Counted from the stretch's first letter, positions 46,030 through 56,739 are shown. The stretch: DNA of 64,000 nt from Petaurus breviceps papuanus (GCA_028583685.1 JAMXIF010000003.1:55165860-55229859); one strand, 5' to 3'. Program-made: numbers and translations. Notes: generated by a model from the sequence alone, not told the origin.

Positions 46030-46850
46030 TTCATTGGCCTCCTTGTTGGCCATTTTCTGAGACATCTCTTCAAATAGCATAATAGCTTTTGAGACCAATA
46101 CCGGTAATTGCTGCTGGGAAGTTAAGTTTCCGGTAGAAGTTTATTTCATGGGCCAATGCTACTGTGGAGTCAGAAGTAATTTGGTTTGGAGAACTGGCCG
46201 TATTTTTGAAAGTGGTTGCTGCAGATGATTTCAGATTTCAGATGAACTTTGCCAGATTGGAAAAAATATATATAAGACTTTAAGATCTATTACATACTTT
46301 CCTTACAATTGCTTAAGAAATGATTCAGTCAATTAAAGCTGTGTTTACATGAGATAAGTGTATCCAATTGTACTTTGTTATTTGCCCTAAGCTGTTTTCT
46401 CTCCCCACTCCGTTTTGGTTATCTGCTCCAGTTCTAATAAAATGGAGTGAAGGAATAAAGGCATAGTTATGTGTGGGTGTCATAGGTATAAATGATGCTT
46501 AATCAGTCTCTCAAGTAGTGGGAGGAGATGGAAGAAGACAGCTGCCCAGGGTGGTTTTCAAAGATTTTCATTGGGCATGGGGTATTAGAAGTCAGTACCT
46601 TTAAAAAAAGTTATTTGGTGAACATAGACTTAAGGTCTCTCTTTGTATCAGAGATGGTAGTTCCATCTTAGGTCAATTACCTTAAAATTGCTTTAAGAGT
46701 AGGCATTTTTCAGGGAGAAGAGAGAGAGAATGAAGGACACATGAAAAAGCAAATCTGGGGGGAGCTGTTCCTCAAAAAAGCTAGGGGCCTCAGGTTCATT
46801 TTAAGGATGATTTTCCAAGCATGCCTAAAACTCCCTTGACTCTTTTCATC
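46030..46850. other. No recognised feature
   Basis: Unique sequence; nothing named. Confidence 0.4.
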
Positions 46851-46854
46851 CCAA

Positions 46855-47145
46855 TGCTGTCCTCAACTAGCTAAGTGACTTTGAGCAATAATTTCCCTCC
46901 TCTTGTATCTTCATCTATGAGATGAGGAAACAACATAGAGCAGTGAGACCCAAAGCTCAGATTTTTAGTGGTTGCTATGCTGGAAAAGTCATTTAACCTC
47001 TTGGAGCCTCAGTTTCTCATCTGTAAAATGGAGATGATAATATATGCACAACTTTAAAGGATCACGGTGAGGAATGTTGAAGACTAGTTTACAAAATGAG
47101 ATGGTTGCACTAGATAACATCTAAGGTGCCTTCCAGCATAAAATT
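46855..47145 (+). mobile_element. Two MIR-type SINE fragments
   Basis: First 'cctcaactagctaagtgact' to 'tcatctatgagatgaggaaa'. Second 'acctcttggagcctcagttt' to 'agatggttgcactagataac'. Confidence 0.6.
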
Positions 47146-48735
47146 TATATGTATGTTGAAATACCAGAAGATGGGAAGTCCGATGCTCAGACTGCTAGTT
47201 ATGTGCTCCACTCTACTGAGAGGGTGGTACTTAGGAAAGACTAAGTGCTTCATGGTTCTTAGGGAGTGGGTGGCCTTTCATATTCTGTCTCTACTTTTCT
47301 CTAGGTGACCAGACTCCTTTAGTCTAAGTTTATCATGGATTTACCCAATCAAAATTTGTTTTGGAACCACCACCCACTAAAAAACTCCTCCTCCTCCTCA
47401 ATTTATACTATTTAGCTGAGCCCTGGACAAGTCACCTTGGCATAAGGTTGCTGGCCAAGTGAATAGGGGATGTGCTTAACTGTATAACATTTTTAGCTTT
47501 TGCCTAGAACCCTTAAAAAGGAACACAAATAATATATAATAAAACAATTACAATGCACCTGCATTTGTATGGCTTCCCTCAGACCCAGGCTGCCCCTAAC
47601 AATGTTACAGGCAAAGTCAAATGTGCCCCCAAATATATTTTAATGTCCTCCGCCACCTGTAAAAACACAAAGGCGTATGGGAATGACATAATTTTGACTC
47701 ATGGCATCAGATGAAGAAGTCAGGAAGCCTGGATTCTTGAAATTCAAGACACGGACATGGGAGAACCCATGGTGCAGACAGGAATTCCTACAGCTTATGC
47801 TTCTCTGTTCAGGTGACCTTCCATTGGCCTGGACCCCTTATTGTTTGTCCTGACAGCTTGCTCATCACTCGTGCAATGACCTGAAAGGCAGGCCCCAGCA
47901 AGGAAAGCCTGATGACATTTTGCCCTCTTTGCACTCACTGTAATAAGGCACAGCCCTTTCTCTTGGCTGCAGCCTCTGGTCCCTGCTACATTGCCCACCT
48001 GCTCCAGCTGAGGTGAGGATCTGAACATCAAAGGGGTGGAGTTACATTCTCCCAACTCTTGCTCTCCAGAATCATTTCATTGTCTTCCTCTCTCAGCCCT
48101 CATAAACAGTGTTGGAAGGGATGTGGAAAACCATTCTACATTTTTCTCCCCTGATCAACTAGGAAACTGGGTGAATTACTTTTTCTCACTTTTCAGGAAC
48201 TTCTTTTAGAGGATTAACCATGCCCTATAGCCAGACAGGCTGTTTTTTTTTTTTTTGCCTTAGCTCTGGGAAATTCTTTCGGTGACCTTCTTCTTCCTCA
48301 CCCCCACTTCCCAAACACTTGTGCTTTCCAGGAGAGTTATTAAGGCAGAACAAGAAACAGACATCAGGAAGCCACCCCTAGCCCCCACCCCCAAGTCAGA
48401 GAACATGGAACATTTCCCTGAAATGTAGTCTCAGAACACTTCAGTTTCAAAGAACCCTTCTGGCATGAAGCTGGCCTTTAAAATGGAAGCATCGGCCCCT
48501 CCTGTGGAAATAGAAGCTTTTTGTTTAGATGGTTTTTTACTCACTAGACTCCACATTCTTATTTCTTCCACCTAGTGCCCGGAATACTTTCTTCTATGGA
48601 CATCCATAGATTTATGATTTATCTCATGTGGATACTTCATCTATGGACCCATACCATAACCCCTCTGTTCCTTGGTAGATAATTTCGTTAGTTGCTGTGA
48701 CTCTTCCCCTACAATGCAAATTCTGAAAATGAGCC
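47146..48735. other. No recognised feature
   Basis: Mostly unique, with a T-run at 48,243-48,256. No gene supported. Confidence 0.4.
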
Positions 48736-48739
48736 TCTC

Positions 48740-48975
48740 TAATTCAGGCTCCATATTCTGCAGGAAACCTTTCTTGATTGCCCACCAGGGGAAAACACTT
48801 CCCCAGGAAAATGACTTTAGATTTCTTTTTGTATCTATTTTTATATATACCATTGTCTCCCCTGGTAGAATTTAACTTTCTTAAGGGCAAAAATGTTGCC
48901 CTTGCATCCCCAGGACCTAGCAAAAGGTCTGGATGTAGTAGGTACTTAATAAATGCTTGTGGGTTGATTGACTTC
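48740..48975 (+). mobile_element. L2-type LINE 3' end
   Basis: 'aaacctttcttgattgccca', 'aactttcttaagggcaaaaa', 'ccccaggacctagcaaaagg', 'taggtacttaataaatgctt'. Overlapping frames on both strands are shadows of it. Confidence 0.7.
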
Positions 48976-50490
48976 ACTAGGCTGGTCTGATAACCATAAG
49001 TTTTGCTGGAGTAGGTAGGTGGTTCTGGAGTTTAAGACTCCATACCCTAAGCTTGAACCTTAAGCTTTTCCAGGTTCAGAGAACCTGTCATACCTTCTAC
49101 TCCCCTGACTTAGCCTATTAACCTCCCCAGTCACATCCATGCCAGAATTCCTCATCAGAGAATTTCAGTAGAGGACTCTGAAAATATTATGAACACAAAG
49201 GATTGGTGAATGGAATTTATTGAACTGATCATATCATCTATGGGGATAAAGCATGTACTTAGTGCATTTGCACTTTATTATGACTTAGTGTGAATAAGCA
49301 TACACCATATTATACACCTGTTATTTGTTGAAATGGTGGCAAATTGTCCTAGGAAATGTGGGGGAAGTGGTTAATTTTGTTTGGTTATCACATAGCAAGA
49401 GGGTTTATTGCTTGCATTGTAATTTTTACTTAAAATGCTTCTTTGATGTTTGCACAGCTCTGGGTCTAGTTCCTTCAACTGCTGATGAACTGATTTATTA
49501 AACCCATTTTCTTATAAGATAACAGACAAAATTATTAAAGGAAGAAATGAACAAAAATAAATAGCAATCACTAGAGAAGACCAGAACTTTTCTTTCACAA
49601 GCTGTTGAAAGAATCAGTCTGTTAGCCATAGACACCATACCAGCAAACCCCTTAATAAAGGCTGTATGAAAATCTGAAAAGGCAATGGGACAGCTTGCTT
49701 CTATGAAAGTACTGTAACCCCAGAACCCCAATAAATGGGAATCTATGGCATACTCTCCAGCTATTGTGCATCCAAAAACGATTATGGAAATTATCCTGGT
49801 AAGTCTCAATTACTTCCACATTGTTTGGCTTTATTCCAAGACTACTTTTCTTCCCACCCCTCTTCTGTCATGCTATTCTTTTCATATCCTGGTCTCCAAG
49901 GGGCTCCAACAGCATCCAAGAAAATGAGAAGATATAAATTTGGAGTAGGCATTTTTTCCCTCATAATTATCTCTTGCTCAGTCATCACCTTAGAAAGACT
50001 TCTTGGCTTGGGTTAAGGGGGTCAGTGGAAATCTTTGTATGGGTCAACTGCCCTTGTTCAACGATCAGTTTGATGAATTTTGTGGCCATGGTTATGACCT
50101 GTTTTGCCCATTGCTTTCCTCATTCTCCCTGTAAAAACAATTCTTCAAGCTTCCTATCATCCTCCTTGCTCTTAACCAATCTCTAAGGAAAATTCCAACT
50201 CTGAATTTTTCTTTCTAGTTCATTCATTCCAGTTTGTATTTCTAGAATTTTCGCTTTAGAATATTTTTTTCTTTTTGCAAGTTTTCATATCCTATGTATG
50301 CTAGCTGTTTGTACCACATAATTCATTCACCTGCTATTTGTTATCTGTAACTGTGCTAAGCATTATGAGAGATAAGCATGAAATAGTATGGAGGATGTAA
50401 TGCTTTATGTCTTACATAGTTCTCTTCTTGTTAATTATCTTCTAAGACTAAGGATTTTCAAGATGGAAAATCGAACCTAAGAAAGGAGAC
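48976..50490. other. Unassigned; unrecognised minus-strand frames
   Basis: 49,498-49,809 (-) has an open frame whose product would contain the hydrophobic stretch IISIIVFGCTIAGEYAIDS. 50,090-49,990 (-) reads MATKFIKLIVEQGQLTHTK from an ATG. I do not recognise either. Splice signals are not convincing, and a decayed repeat or processed pseudogene is as likely. Confidence 0.25.
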
Positions 50491-50494
50491 AGTG

Positions 50495-50680
50495 AGGGTG
50501 CCATCAAAGGACTGGATTTAAAATCTGAGGATTTGGGTTCTGGCTCTGCCACTTACTTGCTGTGGGACCTTGGTCAAGTTCATGTATTTCTCTGGGTGTC
50601 AGCTTTCTTCTCTTTAAAATAAGAGGATTGAACTAGATGAGCTCTGATTGAAATTAGAAATCCAGTTTGAAATCAATGAT
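50495..50680 (+). mobile_element. MIR/THER1 SINE
   Basis: 'atctgaggatttgggttctg', 'cttgctgtgggaccttggtc', 'gaactagatgagctctgatt' in MIR order. Confidence 0.75.
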
Positions 50681-50844
50681 CCTAAATCCTATCAGTCTAC
50701 ACTAAAGGAAATTGCATACGGGATTAACCATAAAAAGGAAGATTCTGCCCATGTAAAATAAAGAGTAAGATGGCCTCAGAGGCTCCATTTAGCTTTAGCT
50801 TTTGGTACTTTATAATCATTTTTCTATCCTCTTCACATGTGTAT

Positions 50845-51080
50845 AACAGTCTATAAGGCGTTTTAGGATTCATCATCCCATTTGATTCTTACTGTAACTT
50901 TGTGAGTTGGGTAGGCACTTTTAGCCTTAGTTTACAGAGAGGGAAAGGAACTTAACTTTAAGGTTAGGGTTGTAGAAAATGAAGTGATTTGCCTAAAGTC
51001 ACACAGACACATATAATTGCAGATAGCATGTGTAAAGGAAAAGCCAGAATACCACTGCAGGCCTTTAAATCCTTCTCTGC
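50845..51080 (-). mobile_element. MIR SINE
   Basis: 'atcccatttgattcttactg', 'taactttgtgagttgggtag', 'gcctaaagtcacacagacac' in antisense order. Confidence 0.7.
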
Positions 51081-51486
51081 CATCCACTAACATTTGAAAA
51101 AGATAAGGGATAAAATTGAAATTGTTTGACAAGACTTTCCAAGTTGATAGGCCCTGGCTTTTTTGGTGAGGGATTCAGTAAGAGGAAGGTTGGCATTGGA
51201 GCAAGCAGTCTCCAGAATCAAGGTTTCCTCTAATTTTAAAAAATTGTCAGCAAATATCCATGTTCTATGAGCAGACAAATGGAAGATAATATATACTTAG
51301 AAAGAGGTAACCTAGTGACTTGTGGATGCGTCACCAATACCGGTAGCTTGGCTTTTCTGGTCTTATTTCAGCTCCCAAGGGGCAAATGTATGATTAGAGT
51401 TTCTTAGGGCTTGAATGGGCTGAAAATGGTCTCACTGGTTTGGATGCTCTCTGGGTATTTACTGAGGAGGTATCACAAGAACTGTT
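51081..51486. other. No recognised feature
   Basis: Unique-looking target region just outside the HAL1-like insertion. Confidence 0.4.
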
Positions 51487-52507
51487 AGAAAACATTCTTT
51501 TTTTAAAAAAAATTTTTTTTTAATGCTTTATTAACTTCTGATTTACATCATTCATTTCCGCCAGATTTTGAGTTACAAATTTTCTCCCCGTTTTTCCCCC
51601 ACCCATCCCCCCAAAACAGCAGTCCCACAGGATATCCCCACCTCTGATCTGCTCTCTCCCATATTTTTTCCCATACCCGTTTCAACTTTTCCAGTAGGGC
51701 ATGGTGGATCTCTATATTTCCCAATTACATGTAAAACAATATTGATAATAGTATATATATATTTAAACATTTGATTTTAAAACTTTGAATTCCAGATTCA
51801 TTCCCTTCCTCCCTTATCACCCACCCTTACTGGGAAGATAAGCAGTTCACTATAGGTTGTACATGTGTGGCTAATGCAAAACAATAACATAGCAGATATA
51901 TTGTAAAAGACTGACTATATTTCCCTCCCTCCTATCCCACATCCCACTTGTTCTATTCTCTACTTTGATCCTGTCCCTTTTCAAAAGTGGGTGCTTCCAA
52001 CTTCCCTCCCCCCCAGCCTGCCCTCCCTTCCATCATCCCCCCTCACATCCCCTCCCCCCCTATTCTCCTGGAGGGTGAGATCCCCTATTTAGTGTGTATT
52101 TCCCTCCCTCCTCAAGCCAGATTCAATAGGAATAAGGTTGACCCATTCCCTTTTGCCTTCCTATTCTTCCCCTCCATTGTAACCATTTTCCCTTGCCTCT
52201 TCTGTATGAGATAGTTGCCCCACTCTGTCTCTCCCCATCTCCTCTCATTATATCCCTCTCACCTCTTAATTTCACCTTTTAAGTATCATCCCTTCCTGTT
52301 AAATTGGTCCCGTGCCCTCTATCTATGTATACCTGTAAACATATATACACACACATTCACATATGTATTCATATGCCTGCATACACTCATATAAAGACAC
52401 ATATATATATATAATATATATATTTCTAATCCCTTCAACTACTGAGAAAAGTTTCTTAAGTTACAATTATTGTTTTTCCATGTAGGAATGTTAATAGTTC
52501 AACTTTG

Positions 52508-52659
52508 GCCAAGTGGCTCAGCAAGCAAGAGCACCGGCCTCAGTGCCGGGACGACCCGGATCAAATCCGGGCCCAGACACCCAGCACCACACCCAGAAAC
52601 AACAACTGGCCGTGCAACCCCGAGCAAGCCACTCAACCCCAATTGCTTAAAAAAAAAAA
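52508..52659 (+). mobile_element. A-tailed tRNA SINE inserted in the HAL1-like 3' UTR
   Basis: Head 'gccaagtggctcagcaagca', box-B-like ggatcaaatcc near 52,558, 'ccgtgcaaccccgagcaagc', pure A-tail 52,649-52,660. Target duplication agttcaactttg, 12 bp (52,496-52,507 and 52,660-52,671). The paralogous HAL1-like copy shows the empty site near 35,433-35,446. The clean poly(A) suggests it is among the younger insertions here. Confidence 0.93.
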
Positions 52660-52708
52660 AGTTCAACTTTGATAAGTTCCTTATGATTTCTTTTCCCTGT
52701 TTACCTTC

Positions 52709-53770
52709 TCATGCTTCTCTTGCTTCTTGTATCTGAATGTCAAATTTTCTATTCAGCTCTGGTTTTTTCAGCAAGAATGCTTGAAAGTCCTGTATTCCAC
52801 TGAATGACCATATTTTCCCCTGAAACAGGATACTCAGTTTTGCTGGGTAGGTGACTCTTGGTTTTAATCCCAGCTCCCTTGACCTCCGGAATATCACATT
52901 CCAGGCCCTTCGATCCCTCAGTGTAGAAGCTGCCAGATCCTGGGTTATACTGATTGTGTTTCCACAATATTCAAATTGTTTCTTCCTGGCTGCTTGTAAT
53001 ATTCTCTCCTTAATCTGGGAATTCTGGAACCTGGCTATAATATTCCTAGGAGTTTTCTTTTTGGGATCTTTTTCAGGAGGTGATCGGTGGATTCTTTCAA
53101 CCTCTATTTTGCCCTCTCGTTCTAAAACATCAGGGCAGTTTTCTTTGAGAACTTCCTGGAGGATGCTTTCCAGGCTCTTACTTTGGTCATGGCTCTCAGG
53201 CAGTCCAATAATTTTTAAATTATCTCTCCTGGATCTATTTTCCAGGTCAGTGGTTTTTCCCATGAGATATTTCACATTGCCTTCTATTCTTTCATTTGTT
53301 TGGATCTGTTTAACAGCATCTTGATTTCTCATAAAGTCATTAGCTTCCATTTGCTCCAATCTAATTCTGAAGCAATGATTCTCCTCAGTGAGCTTTTGAG
53401 ATTCTTTTTCCATCTGGCAAATTCGACTTTTTAAGGCATTCTTCTCCTCATTGACTTTCTGAGCCTCCTTTGCCATTTGAGTCAGTCTGTTTTTTAAGGT
53501 ATTATTTTCTTCAGTCAGGCTGTTGACTCTCATTTCATAATTTTCTTGCATTGTTCTCATTTCTCTTCCCAATTTTTCCTCCACTTCTCTTATCTGCTTC
53601 TTAAGGTCCTCTATGGCCTGTAACCAGCTTGTATTTTCCTTTGAAGCTTTTGGTGCAGGAGTTCTGACTTCACTGATTTCCTCCTGTTCCATGCCTTGCT
53701 CCTTCTTATCCCCAAAATAGGAGTGTAATGTTGGAATCTTCTGTCTGCTTTGTTTCCTTTGCCTGCTCAT
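52709..53770 (-). CDS. L1-type ORF1 protein (RNA-binding chaperone) of a HAL1-like element
   Basis: Open frame of 353 codons from the ATG at 53,770 (MSRQRKQ...). An in-frame GTG at 53,809 extends it upstream, but the ATG is the likelier eukaryotic start. In L1s, ORF1 protein trimerises through a coiled coil, binds element RNA and acts as a nucleic-acid chaperone in the cytoplasmic RNP. Seen here: a basic N-terminus; coiled coil about residues 48-165 with three 21-residue repeats (85-105, 106-126, 127-147: LTEENNTLK, VNEEKNALK, LTEENHCFR); the RRM with DLENRSRRDNLKIIGLPE (175-192); and the C-terminal domain with ERIHRSPPEKDPKKKTPRN (225-243), YPAKLSILFQGKIW (308-321). No internal stop. The length is typical of mammalian ORF1p. 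No ORF2 follows. Whether it is expressed is unknown. Confidence 0.88.
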   Translation of the reverse strand: MSRQRKQSRQKIPTLHSYFGDKKEQGMEQEEISEVRTPAPKASKENTSWLQAIEDLKKQIREVEEKLGREMRTMQENYEMRVNSLTEENNTLKNRLTQMAKEAQKVNEEKNALKSRICQMEKESQKLTEENHCFRIRLEQMEANDFMRNQDAVKQIQTNERIEGNVKYLMGKTTDLENRSRRDNLKIIGLPESHDQSKSLESILQEVLKENCPDVLEREGKIEVERIHRSPPEKDPKKKTPRNIIARFQNSQIKERILQAARKKQFEYCGNTISITQDLAASTLRDRRAWNVIFRRSRELGLKPRVTYPAKLSILFQGKIWSFSGIQDFQAFLLKKPELNRKFDIQIQEAREA

Positions 53771-54501
53771 TTTGCCACTCAATGATTTGACTTTTGGGCT
53801 TTTTGCCACAGTAGGACTCTGCCACCAGACAGGGGAGTTTTCGTCCCAAACGCTGGTGTTTTCTCAGCTGCCAGAGGTATTAGATGGGTGCCCTCTCTGA
53901 GGTCTCCACACGCTCTGGCAAGCTGGACACACACCCCAGGACCTCCACCCTAGACTGCAATCCAGATCCAAGCAGGTTAAAGCAAGAGCGATGACCCCTC
54001 AGACTGGTGCTTGGTCCCCCTACACTCTGCAGGCCAGGAGCTGAAGCCGCCACGTGGCGCTGGCGGGCTGTGCTGGCGTCTCAGTGGTTTCTCGCCCCGG
54101 GGGTAAAAGCCACGCACTCCCACTTACTGGGTCCCAAAGTCCAGAATGCACTGGCCTCTCACCTTGTCCTTGGCATCTATGTGTTGATAAATCTGGAAAC
54201 AGCCACAGCTGCTGCTGATCTGGAGTCCCTCTGGCTGGGGGCTGGTCAGGCCCGCCCTGGGGCTAAAGCCTCGGAGTGGGGCTGGGCTCGGCTCCCAGAG
54301 CGCTGCACTGGCCGATTCCTGCCAGCCTGCCGGGCTGTTCTCAGCGGGAGGTTAGCTTCTCTGTGTCATTTTGTGGGTTCTGCAGCTCCAAAGTTTGTTT
54401 AGAGTCCCCTTTTTACATGGATTGGGGAGGGTGGAAGCCGGAGCTGCGGGAGGGTCGTGCTTCTACTCCGCCATCTTGGCTCCGCCCCCTGAATGAGACT
54501 C
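53771..54501 (-). promoter_or_regulatory. HAL1-like 5' UTR / internal promoter region
   Basis: 731 bp, clearly richer in G+C and CpG than its surroundings. Its 5' end carries ccaagatggcgg (plus-strand ccgccatcttgg at 54,468-54,479), the YY1-type box known at the start of human L1 transcripts. It presumably holds an internal RNA polymerase II promoter. The function is inferred from L1 biology. Confidence 0.6.
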
Positions 54502-54514
54502 AGAAAACATTCTT

Positions 54515-55084
54515 GCCAACATGGGAGGGCACTCTCCCTTGTACTGAGCACCTCCCTTTCCCTCCAATATATGGTCTCTGAGGAGACAGGGCTCAGACTT
54601 AAGTACAATAGGAATGATGCACACATGTTGAGAGCACACATGACTAAGCAAAACCTTTCAATTCCTGGCCCTGGCGTTCTTTGCACTCTTCAATGGAATC
54701 CATGTGAGATCACTCTTAGGTATCAACCACTGGATCTCATATGGATATAGATATGAATGTAATAGGAATTTGAGGACTGATCATTGTACTGAGATACATA
54801 GATTTGTAGAGGAATACACATACATTCCCTCTTAGCCCTGACAGCTATTTAGGACTATTGAAATTATTGAACTAGAGACACACCAGGAGTTGTTAAAAAA
54901 GAATCTTCAAAAGGGAGGAACTGAGAAGAAGGAGTGGGGGATGGTAAAAAGTAAGCAGCAGAAGTTGCAGTGAAGAGACAGCTTCCCAAGCTCTGCCTGG
55001 GATTTAACAAGCTGAGTCAAAAAAGAATTGAAGGTACATTGGCAACAAGCAAAAGAAGAAATAGAAAGGAAGGAAAGAAAGGAC
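54515..55084. other. No recognised feature
   Basis: Unique sequence after the HAL1-like element. Purine-rich near 54,900-55,080. No gene supported. Confidence 0.4.
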
Positions 55085-55885
55085 GTAATGAAAGAAATAA
55101 GCATTTATTAAATGGCTGCTATGTTCCAGGAACTGTGCTATTTTAAAACATTATCTCATATGATCTTCACAACAATCCTGTGGGGTAAGTGCTGTTATTA
55201 TCCTCATTTTACAGTTGAAGAAACTGAGGCAGATAGAAGGTGATTGTAATGTTAATGGGATTTAAGATCTTCCCTGCCCATAAATAGGCCTCACATGGAG
55301 CCCATTAAGGGAAGCTTGCTTAGGGGAGGCTTGCTTGTAGGAAGGCTTTCTTGTAGGAAGGCTTTCATACCTTTTGCTAATTATTAATTTTGCTAATTTC
55401 TAATTAATCATGAGGGTTTTGATGCCTTATGGCTCTGAGAAGTATATGTATACTTTGAGTTGGTATTTTGCTTTGGGGCTGGCTTATGACAAGGATCTTG
55501 TGATTCCCCGGTCTACATTCTGAGTGGTCAGTATGTTCAGAGCTCCCCACCTGCTCAAATGTAAAGGCTCTCTCCATCCAGAGATGTATGTAAAGTGTAT
55601 AGTTGATTCAGGCAGTCAGAGTCCTGTCTGTTGGTCTTTATTTCTCTGCTTGCATTTTCTCTGAAGTTCAGGGTGCTGACTTTTCCTCTGAACTAGTGAA
55701 TGTAACTAAAAAGATCATTGACCCCTTACACAGCTGTCTTTCCTAATAAAGCAGATCTAAGAACCTGTGTTAGCAGCCATCCTGGGTATGCCAATGTGGT
55801 TGCTGCTACAATGATTTGCTCATGGTCAAACAGCCAGTAAGGGTCTTATTGACTACAGACTACAGAGCTCTATCTATTGTATCAT
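55085..55885 (-). mobile_element. MIR/THER1 SINE split by a solo LTR
   Basis: Left: 'aataagcatttattaaatgg', 'gatcttcacaacaatcctgt', 'gttgaagaaactgaggcaga'. Right from 55,816: 'ttgctcatggtcaaacagcc'. The parts join as 'aaggtgat|ttgctcatgg' when the LTR and one 5-mer are removed. Confidence 0.75.
55245..55810 (+). mobile_element. Solo LTR, family A, second copy (fossil)
   Basis: 566 bp TGTAATG...GCTACA, flanked by gtgat (55,240-55,244) and atgat (55,811-55,815), 4 of 5 matching, inside a MIR. It shares blocks with 4,732-5,331. A late aataaagcagatc is the probable polyadenylation signal. An internal unit ('cttgtaggaaggctttc') is duplicated near 55,335-55,370. No internal retroviral region is present. 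Confidence 0.8.
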
Positions 55886-55917
55886 GAGACTGAACGGAAA
55901 AACTGAACAGATGGCTG

Positions 55918-56420
55918 AATTTTTTTCTTTTTATTTATTTTTTCAAAATTCTATTTTAGACTCAAATTCCAAGACACAAATACAGAATAGAGAAAAGAAA
56001 CAAAAACATATCTTAAACTTAAAAACAAAGTTACAAAGAAAAAAAAAAGCATATCGTATGCATAGCAGAGCATAAGAGAGGATTCAAAATATGTAACAGT
56101 AAATTTTCACTTCAAGAAAGCCTATATGATAAATAACACTCATTGTGTTGATAAGTCCATCTTTTCTTTGCTTCCTTGTGAGTTTTATTTTGTTCTCTGT
56201 GTACTTTTTTCTTTTTTCCCCTCTCCCCAATCCGTCCCCCTCCCCGAAGGGCACAATAAAATTTAGATATGTTTCTCTATAGTCACAAATATATACATAC
56301 CTTCCCCCACCCCCGAAGACTACAATACAGTTTAGATATGTTCCTCTATAGGTATAGATATATACATACACATATACATATATAAATACATATTAGATAT
56401 ATACTTCCTGAAACCTGTTC
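55918..56420 (-). mobile_element. L1-type 3' UTR with a duplicated module
   Basis: T-rich start then 'caaaattctattttagactc' and an A-rich middle, followed by two tandem ~67 bp modules at about 56,237-56,301 and 56,302-56,371. Each reads C-rich block, 'cgaag', 'tttagatatgtt', 'ctctata', 'atatatacatac'. Assignment to L1 is by general resemblance. Confidence 0.55.
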
Positions 56421-56739
56421 TACTCCTGATCTTTGATTTTATGTATGTGCGTGCATATCTCTTGATAGCTGAAATTTAGCAGAGAAGGGATCTGTCAAGA
56501 AGGAATATCAGAGGAAAGGACTTGGGAGGAAACTTCTGGCCATACTCACCTCTTCAAGGACTGATGGAAGTTTCAAAAAAAGGTTAGCTCTTTCCTCAAC
56601 TTCCCCTCCTTAGCTTCTTTTACCTAAATGTTTCCTGTATCCTGATTTTTGCTTCAAACATAAAGAGATCAAAGATACATAAAAATTTAAATTAAGGCTA
56701 TTGTGGTTTTGAGCTATTGTGATTGTATTAATAATGTGC
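56421..56739. other. No recognised feature
   Basis: Nothing named. Confidence 0.4.

Larger units (their letters stand above)
51500..54501 (-). mobile_element. HAL1-like (ORF1-only L1) element, full length
   Basis: 3,002 bp, including a later 152 bp SINE, bounded by a perfect 13 bp target duplication agaaaacattctt (51,487-51,499 and 54,502-54,514). On the minus strand the order is: the 5' end with the L1-typical gggggcggagccaagatggc; a GC-rich 5' UTR of 731 bp; ORF1 (53,770-52,709); then about 1.05 kb of purine-rich 3' UTR and an A/T-rich tail. There is no endonuclease or reverse transcriptase frame. The same ORF1-to-3' UTR junction occurs in the 34,394-37,033 copy, so the lack of ORF2 is a family trait and not a private deletion. 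This is the layout of half-L1 (HAL1) elements, which depend on L1 ORF2 protein in trans. Confidence 0.9.

Noticed and set aside
52851-53324. 157-codon plus-strand frame
   Set aside because: It is the antisense of the HAL1-like ORF1. The matching frame at 35,728-36,075 has the same cause.
53771-53809. GTG-initiated extension of ORF1
   Set aside because: GTG is an unlikely eukaryotic start. The ATG 39 bp downstream gives the N-terminus expected for L1 ORF1p.
54007-54402. 131-codon plus-strand frame (and 36,788-37,180)
   Set aside because: It is antisense to the GC-rich HAL1-like 5' UTR. High G+C makes long chance frames.
54200-54480. CpG-rich segment as a host gene CpG island
   Set aside because: It is the 5' UTR of the HAL1-like element, ending at its target duplication.
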